A DNA stretch of 24,358 nt, taken from positions 295,468,101-295,492,458 of the forward strand of contig JBOZIK010000001.1 of NCBI GenBank assembly GCA_051453625.1, read 5' to 3'. Below, piece after piece: positions 18,191 to 24,358 of the stretch. The notes beneath the pieces were generated by a model, which saw only the letters and a list, made by a program, of their open reading frames with translations, had not been told where the DNA came from and searched no databases. Each line of letters opens with the position of its first letter. Position 1 is the stretch's first letter. This DNA is from Welwitschia mirabilis (taxonomy: Eukaryota > Gnetophyta > Gnetopsida > Welwitschiales). The position numbers and the translations under genes are program-made.

Positions 18191-20890
18191 TCTTAATGAT
18201 TGTCAATATATCATGGATATTATTGAATTAGTTAACTTAGATGATACTCTTATGTAAAAGGAGAGTCTTCACTTTTCCATTATCTAAATGATGTCTTAGC
18301 TAGATTCTTTGATTGAGTCATCTTATTACTTAATCATCTATTCACTTGGTTTTTGGAGGAACTTCAAGTGATTTTTTATAAAATTGATTCTTTACTTTGG
18401 GATATTTATAATGGTAAAGATTGAATTTTAGCTAATATAATACATTGCCATGTCTATGAACTCCAATGTTTATGTTAATCTAAGTATCAACTATGTCAAA
18501 TTAGATGCTTGTTTTTAGATTTGTAGATTATTAATTTATTATTCTAATGATTAGTTAATGTTTCAAAAAGGGAATATAAGTAAATTCATGATAAATAATA
18601 TTAAATTTAAGAGAAAATTTTATGTATTAACATAACTCTCATAAATTCCATAATGTTTTACCATAAGCATACCAAGGAAAGTTTTCCTGAGTGGGGCCTT
18701 TGGTAGTATGTGTTGGCAGCTATGGTAACTCCACTAGAAAGTTACTTGGTTATGATCTAGCTTTTTATTTTGGGTTCTTACTCTTTTAAAAATTATTACA
18801 TTCCCCTTATCATGATAAATTCTATTGTTTGATACTTTGTTGATTTGATTTTTCTTAACTTAGGATCCATGACTTTATGAAAATGTCAAAACATGTTCAT
18901 CATTGGATGGTGCATTAGCAAGGTTTTAATGTTATTATAGCTCATGATTAGATTGATTATAGTATTGATATTACATTAGTACCTTGTAAAACATACATTA
19001 GATGTTTTTGTAATCATTATTCTTATTACTTAATGCTTTATATTGTTAGGGATAAATTATGCATCTTTAATATCAAATAGTTTTCAGATGTATACCAATG
19101 GATCTTGATAAGTTAGCATTTAGGTTAAATTATTTAATATTCTTGATGTTCCTTCGTATCCATTCTTAATTTTAATATTTTTATAGTGTTTATTTTAGTG
19201 AACTCAAAGCCATTTCCACATTTAGTCTCATATTTATAGGATCGACACCATTTCTAAGTTTACTTATCATCTTTTAGCAATTGTATAATTTATTCATTAA
19301 CTTGTGTTTAAAGATTATTATGTTTTAAACATGGCTATCCAGTTCACATTTTGTATGCCTCTATCTATGATGAATGCTTACATGAAAATTTCCTTCATCC
19401 CTGACATCCCTAATTAGTTTTCTTAAGCATAAGCTTTAATAACTACTCACCCTTATGTTCTTTTTTCTTTGACCTAATCTTACTTTGATCTGATTTCTCT
19501 TTTTGATAGTTGATTCATGAGTTAATACTTTTTACCCCTCTCTCAGTCATCTTTATCATTATATATAAGCTTCTAGATAACTTTAGGTAATCTTGGATAC
19601 TTAATACCTAATTTGCTAGGTTCTTTGTCTTTAATATTTTTATTTTTCTGAGTTTATTAAGATCATCTACTAATATCATCTAGAACAACATCTGAATGAT
19701 AAGCCTTAATCATTCTATTGGACTTATTTCTATCGATTTCTAGTTCCTCATATCTCCTTCAACCTATTCAAATTATATCTTAACATTTTCTGGGCCTTAT
19801 TCTTTATTACTTACAAAAATTAGTCATCCACCTTATCATCTAGAGGAACTATATGGACAACCATTTTTCTGATATTAACCACTGAAAAAACTCAAAAAAT
19901 TTCTAGCTACCTAAATTTTCACTATTTAAAGGTAGTGATCTTAAGGCCTTAATTTGGAAGAAGCCCTAGATTACTACAACAAAGCTATGGTCAATCCCTT
20001 GTTCTTTGCATTTTTCTACTATTGTTTCATCATTTTTACTGCTATCTAACTCTTCCACCTATTAACACCTCCTCCTACCTTTATTCATCAATGTTTTGAC
20101 ACTATATTTCCATATATTTTATNNNNNNNNNNNNNNNNNNNNNNNNNNNNNNNNNNNNNNNNNNNNNNNNNNNNNNNNNNNNNNNNNNNNNNNNNNNNNN
20201 NNNNNNNNNNNNNNNNNNNNNNATCTTTCCATAGATTTTATACTGTAAACTCAAATTTTTTAGGATCCTGCAGAAACCACTTGTGTTTTTAATTTTTGTC
20301 TTAGCTTAACTTATTTCTTGCATTTTATAGTCTTTTGAGATATAATTTTCATGTAGCACTATCTATTTTTGTTATCTTTATTTTGGTTTAAACAGTTTAT
20401 AATTTCACCATGTATTTTATGAGTTATTAATAATTTTAGATTAAATTCCTTAGAAATTGAGATTTTTAGGTTAAATTTAGATTTCTCTCTTATTTCACAA
20501 TAAACTTACATAAAATTATAGTTAAAATGACTATAGTAACGTATTAGACCTTTTCATCATATCAGAATTTATATTTTAAACTTTTATTTTGCATGTTAAA
20601 TACCATGAGTATATCTTTTTCATAATGTTTTTTATTATATAATTTCCCTTTCTGTTAATTTTCTTCTCTATTTTTAATAAAATTCAAGATGAATTAATTC
20701 ACTTAGTAGGAATAGGAGTATATGTCACAATTTTTGAAGGAAACATCTTTTTGATTTTATAGTCCATTTTAGCACAATATTACGAGATGATTTTATGACA
20801 TATATATTTTGGTGGTATACACATTCTAGTTGTCGTTTTAGTGAAACATGAACTTGTGATTAGGTCATAGAGGTAGCTAAGGTTCAGACC
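18191..20890 (+). other. Non-coding 3' spacer of element 2
   Basis: It is collinear with 1711-4289 of element 1 and without visible coding pattern. The match is strongest at 18676-18805 and 20395-20500 and fades between, so this spacer seems to have evolved faster than pol. It contains a 100-N gap (20123-20222). Confidence 0.65.
20104..20241. repeat. Probable unmerged contig overlap around a 100-N gap
   Basis: The 19 bases before the gap (20104-20122) and the first 19 after it (20223-20241) agree at 17 places, centred on 'ttccata'. The overlap is short, so chance in AT-rich DNA is possible, but the exact 100-N length and the two clear cases in element 1 favour an artefact. Confidence 0.55.
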
Positions 20891-20899
20891 TCTTTCTTG

Positions 20900-21530
20900 G
20901 TTGAGTCTATCCTTATGCACTTCCACCACCTATAGTTAAACATGGATGGAGAGGTAAGTTTTACAAAATTAGATCTTAGGTAATAACGCATGTTACCATT
21001 AGGCTAGAGAAATATTTTAAGGACTTTATGTAAAGGATTGACATAAATATTAGCTAAAAAATTACAGATTTTTAGTTGTAATGATTCTTAAGATGCTCAC
21101 AAATCACACTATATTGTAGAGATTTGTAAATTCTTTAATATCATACATAGCAAGGTACAGTTGAATCTGCAGGAAGAGCTCACTAATTACATTATAGATA
21201 AAATTGGTGGATATTCCATAGCCATTCTACCAAGGTGTAGTAATTAGGTTATAAGTAGTTTAAGAATCACTTACATTCACACATCAAGAGGCAACGAGGA
21301 TTAATGATACTACTATAGCCTTATATACATTTCCCAGGACATTGTAGTAAATCATTGTGGAGTACTTATCACACATATGTCTCCATTTTATAGAGAACTT
21401 CATCAAGCCCTAATTTATGACATCAGTCCATTATTTCATGGTAGTCACTACATGATTTCATACTTCCAATTGTTAGTTACATTTATATTAGGGGAGTAGA
21501 TGAACCTTGCATCATTCATATAGAGGAGAT
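20900..21530 (+). pseudogene. 3' ORF of element 2, cut by a CACTA insertion
   Basis: This is the counterpart of the element 1 ORF at 4290-5290. The readable part is 21345-21530: V-L-I-T-H-M-S-P-F-Y-R-E-L-H, then I-Y-D-I-S-P-L-F-H-G, L-L-V-T-F-I and, after a stop, M-N-L-A-S-F-I. The frame follows that of element 1 codon by codon here. Earlier parts (20900-21340) are too decayed to read with confidence. Translation and alignment stop at 21530, where the transposon end begins; 21523-21530 pairs with 4861-4868 of element 1. The function is unknown. Confidence 0.5.
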
Positions 21531-21800
21531 CACTACAAGAAATAAAAATTCCTTAAAGGATTTTAAGGTGTTTCTTCACAAAAGACTTTAACAAGGATCA
21601 CCTTAAAAGCCTACAGGCATTTCTAAGGCATTTGAATAAAAATGCCATAAAATGTCTTTAAGGCTTTTGAGGTGTTTTTTATAAGAAATTCCTTAAAAGG
21701 CTTTTGATGGATTTTTTGAAATGAACGCCTTAAAACCCCTTTTTGAGGCGTTTTCCTAAAGAAATGCCGTAAAATCCTTTTGAGGTTCACTACGATTTTT
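21531..21800. mobile_element. CACTA (En/Spm-type) transposon terminus with subterminal hairpins
   Basis: CACTACAAGAAA at 21531-21542 is the conserved plant CACTA terminal sequence. The next 260 bases hold at least five inverted-repeat units built on CCTTAAAAG and its complement. The best is a hairpin at 21726-21750 with arms CGCCT and AGGCG extended by A/T runs. Arrays of subterminal motifs, where the transposase binds, are the second hallmark of this superfamily. The three bases before it are 'gat', the possible 3-bp target duplication. I do not find the opposite end (CTTGTAGTG) before 24358, so the element either extends beyond the window or is truncated. Confidence 0.8.
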
Positions 21801-21951
21801 AAAAAAAAAAATACATGATTTATGCACTATTTATAGAGCATTTCATATAAGTAATCGCTAGTATTTAAAGGGACAAATCAAAAGCCACTATTCTAAGTGC
21901 AGGAATTTGCAACTTAGTTTTAATGTCTAGATCTCGTTTTTCTCATTTCTC

Positions 21952-22013
21952 CCATGAAGTCTCATTCATGTTCTTGTTTATTCCATGAAGCCTCATTCAT
22001 GTTTCTTCCTAGC
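21952..22013 (+). repeat. 31-bp tandem duplication
   Basis: Units 21952-21982 and 21983-22013 both open with 'ccatgaag', continue with 'ctcattcatgtt' and differ mainly at their ends. They lie inside the putative CACTA interior. No role is apparent. Confidence 0.75.
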
Positions 22014-23060
22014 TAATATGTTTCTAAATAAATATACTTTAAAGTTGATTAAGCTCCTTTTTTTCTAAATATCATAGGATTCATAGCTATGCCAAAAAAG
22101 CGAGATCTAAGCAACATGCATTTTGTGTGGTAGATCTCTATCTTTTAACAATGACCCTATATTTACAATCGATTTTCCTTAGATCTAAAACTAAAAAAAG
22201 GAAATATGAGTAGTTAAACATGCCCATTTTACTTGCATTATCTATGAAAGAAACTTTTAAGAATCTAACTAAATTCCCACACCTAAAAATGATGATAGAA
22301 CCTTTTAATGTAGAAATCCTAAAAGTCCCTCCAAAGAGGGGCATAATCTTGAGCAAAAACCAGTAATATAAACATGGTTAAAACTTGAAACTAAAGTTAG
22401 CCTTCCATTTAGAGGTTAAAAACAAGAATCTTCCAAATGGCCCCGAGGTCTTAAGATCTAAGTAGCATTAATTCAGCTCTTCCAATTGAAAAAGTACCTT
22501 AGTCTATAAGCTTGAGAAGAGAAAATTAATAGGAAGCCATCAGAATGCATTTTCAAATTTATGGTTTCCAAGCAGAAGAATAATTTTAGTTACATAATCT
22601 CAAAGCTGACAGATTGTTTCTCAATCTAAAGCTAAAAAGAGCCAAGATGAAACAATAACTGCTAGCCAAGAAAGTATCCAAGGAATTCATGAAGCTGAGC
22701 TCTGATATTATAATCAAAAGCCAATATAAAGCATTTTCATAAAGAAGGTTAGACATGAAGGGTCCATGAATAAGGCATTGCTAAACTTGAAGATGAAAAT
22801 GCTGTTGCTACCCATGTTTAATACAACCTCAAACAGAAAATTTCAAAAAACTAGAGAAATAGAAAGCCAATGTAGCTTACATCATTAGTAGAGTAGGAAT
22901 TTAAACTCAAATTAAGACAAAATCATTTTAATAAGATCATTTTAATAAAAGCTAGAATTAGAAATTAGGGGTTTCATTATCAATGAAGAATAATTATTTC
23001 TTGTTGTTGATTTGTGTCTCACTCCTAAGAGCTTTTATTATAGGCTATTTTCCCTTGTCT
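22014..23060. other. Unassigned, probable CACTA interior
   Basis: No transposase or host-gene motif is recognised on either strand. The small minus-strand frame at 22138-22356 (72 codons) is aromatic-rich and resembles nothing I can name. Base composition is slightly less extreme than in the gypsy elements and there are fewer C/T-rich runs. If the CACTA element continues rightward this is its interior, which would make it non-autonomous here. Confidence 0.4.
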
Positions 23061-23553
23061 AGTAGTTATTCATATTTTGAATATAACCATAATATTCATA
23101 ATACATATGAATTAAGGTTTATATGGATTAGAATCTAGCATTTAATGCATAGTAATTACTTAGAATTTACTACATTCCTTAAAATAAAATTATTGAAAAA
23201 AAATTAATATCTAAATATTTGAAACTAGTAACTTACTAAAAAGACCTCAAATAAANNNNNNNNNNNNNNNNNNNNNNNNNNNNNNNNNNNNNNNNNNNNN
23301 NNNNNNNNNNNNNNNNNNNNNNNNNNNNNNNNNNNNNNNNNNNNNNNNNNNNNNNAGTAATTATTCATATTTTGAATATAACCACAATATTCACAATACA
23401 TATGCATTGAGGTTTATATGGATTAGAATCTAGCATTTAATGCATAGCAACTACTTAGAATTGATCACATTCCTTAAAATAAAATTATTAAAAAACAAAG
23501 TAATATTTAAATATCTCAAAGTCTAGTAACTTACTAAGAAGACCTTAACTGAA
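23061..23553. repeat. Direct duplication of about 195 bp around a 100-N gap (23256-23355)
   Basis: 23061-23255 and 23356 to about 23553 are the same sequence, with scattered differences at roughly one base in ten (for example 'ccataatattcataat' against 'ccacaatattcacaat'). That is more divergence than at the other gap-flanking repeats, so this may be either two haplotypes placed in a row or a real tandem duplication. Confidence 0.7.
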
Positions 23554-24358
23554 GTGGAAATTAGCTTCTTCCTTTGCACTTGCTCCTACTCTTCCTTCTC
23601 ATCTTCACCTGTCTTCCAAAGAAAATTGGCATACAAACCAAGAAGGTAACTACAATAGCATGTTCATGTCTCAGTAAAGAAATCAATCTCCAATAGGTAG
23701 TAAGAGATAAGATTAGAAGCATGACCATATCCTTAAATTAAAAAATTCAAATTAGATACAAATGGAAAATAGAATTAGAAACATGGATACANNNNNNNNN
23801 NNNNNNNNNNNNNNNNNNNNNNNNNNNNNNNNNNNNNNNNNNNNNNNNNNNNNNNNNNNNNNNNNNNNNNNNNNNNNNNNNNNNNNNNNNNNNNNNNNNN
23901 NNNNNNNNNNNNNNNNNNNNNNNNNNNNNNNNNNNNNNNNNNNNNNNNNNNNNNNNNNNNNNNNNNNNNNNNNNNNNNNNNNNNNNNNNNNNNNNNNNNN
24001 NNNNNNNNNNNNNNNNNNNNNNNNNNNNNNNNNNNNNNNNNNNNNNNNNNNNNNNNNNNNNNNNNNNNNNNNNNNNNNAAAATATATACATAAATAGAAA
24101 TGCTATAGAGAAAGATATGCTATGTAGCAATGCCCCTCATAATTTCCCAACTTGTGAGATTAAATTATATCTTATAATGTTCACTAACAAAACCTTTTCT
24201 CACAACCTTTCAAAATAAAAGATAAGAAAACTGTATCATTATATTATTAAATTCTGTAATGTTTGAATTTTAGAAAAAATCAATCTCTCATGAATGTGTT
24301 ATCATAATGTTTCTATACAAGAAAATGCACCTCAAATAGTATCAAAATAGTTACATCT
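23554..24358. other. Unassigned, with a 287-N gap (23792-24078)
   Basis: I see nothing I can name. The two long frames reported across 23747-24130 are almost entirely N and should be ignored. A short C/T-rich patch occurs near 23570-23620. Confidence 0.5.

Larger units (their letters stand above)
10221..21530 (+). mobile_element. Athila-like Ty3/gypsy element 2, near complete to 3' ORF
   Basis: The order is 5' LTR, tRNA-Asp primer site, leader, gag, protease, RT, RNase H, integrase, spacer, 3' ORF, all on the + strand. This order and the tRNA-Asp primer are those of Athila-like elements. A foreign LTR interrupts RT, and the CACTA terminus at 21531 cuts the 3' ORF. By comparison with element 1, about 1.06 kb of internal DNA and a roughly 1.47-kb LTR should follow on the far side of the CACTA insertion, giving an original size of about 13 to 13.5 kb. 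All coding parts are broken by stops and frameshifts. Confidence 0.85.

Noticed and set aside
22138-22356. Minus-strand ORF, 72 codons, as a possible transposase piece
   Set aside because: No catalytic or zinc-binding pattern of CACTA transposases is visible and it is isolated between stops.
23747-24130. Two overlapping ORFs of 111 and 127 codons
   Set aside because: Almost all codons are N from the 287-base gap; the frames are an artefact of stop-free unknown bases.

Overview
This is a very AT-rich stretch of repetitive nuclear DNA from a seed plant. The evidence is two decayed Ty3/gypsy retrotransposons of the Athila-like (plant-specific) group, one CACTA-type DNA transposon end, a Copia-like LTR/primer-site junction and a tRNA-derived SINE-like head. 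I see no intact host gene, rRNA, CRISPR array or bacterial-type signal. Nearly every open frame is short because CAA, CAG, CGA and TGG codons have become stops. The changes are overwhelmingly C-to-T and G-to-A, as expected from long-term deamination of methylated cytosine in silenced plant DNA.

Layout. (1) 1-7398: the 3' part of element 1 on the + strand. It holds the RNase H tail and integrase (1 to about 1710), a long non-coding 3' spacer, remains of a 3' ORF (about 4290-5290), a polypurine stub and a 1461-bp 3' LTR (5938-7398). (2) 7399-10220: material between the two elements. It includes a minus-strand tRNA-like SINE head (8815-8885) and a minus-strand Copia-like LTR/PBS junction (9925-9940) next to an A-tract/T-tract stretch without coding capacity. 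(3) 10221-21530: element 2, same family and same strand. It has a 1478-bp 5' LTR (10221-11698), a tRNA-Asp primer site (11702-11719), gag, protease, reverse transcriptase, RNase H, integrase, 3' spacer and 3' ORF in that order. A foreign LTR (15454-15870) splits its RT exactly inside the Y-S-G-Y-N/Q-V motif, with a 5-bp target duplication. (4) 21531-24358: a CACTA terminus with subterminal hairpins, inserted in element 2's 3' ORF, followed by DNA I cannot assign. The 3' LTR of element 2 presumably lies beyond the window.

Elements 1 and 2 are collinear from the end of RNase H through the 3' ORF, so each supports the reading of the other. None of the genes is functional: protease, RT and integrase have lost catalytic acidic residues. 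The assembly itself is imperfect. Of seven N-gaps, four are exactly 100 bases long and all four are flanked by the same sequence on both sides, the mark of contig ends that overlap but were not merged. I found no previously undescribed biological system here. The most useful points are the nested insertion history, the LTR structure and the conserved 3' ORF.
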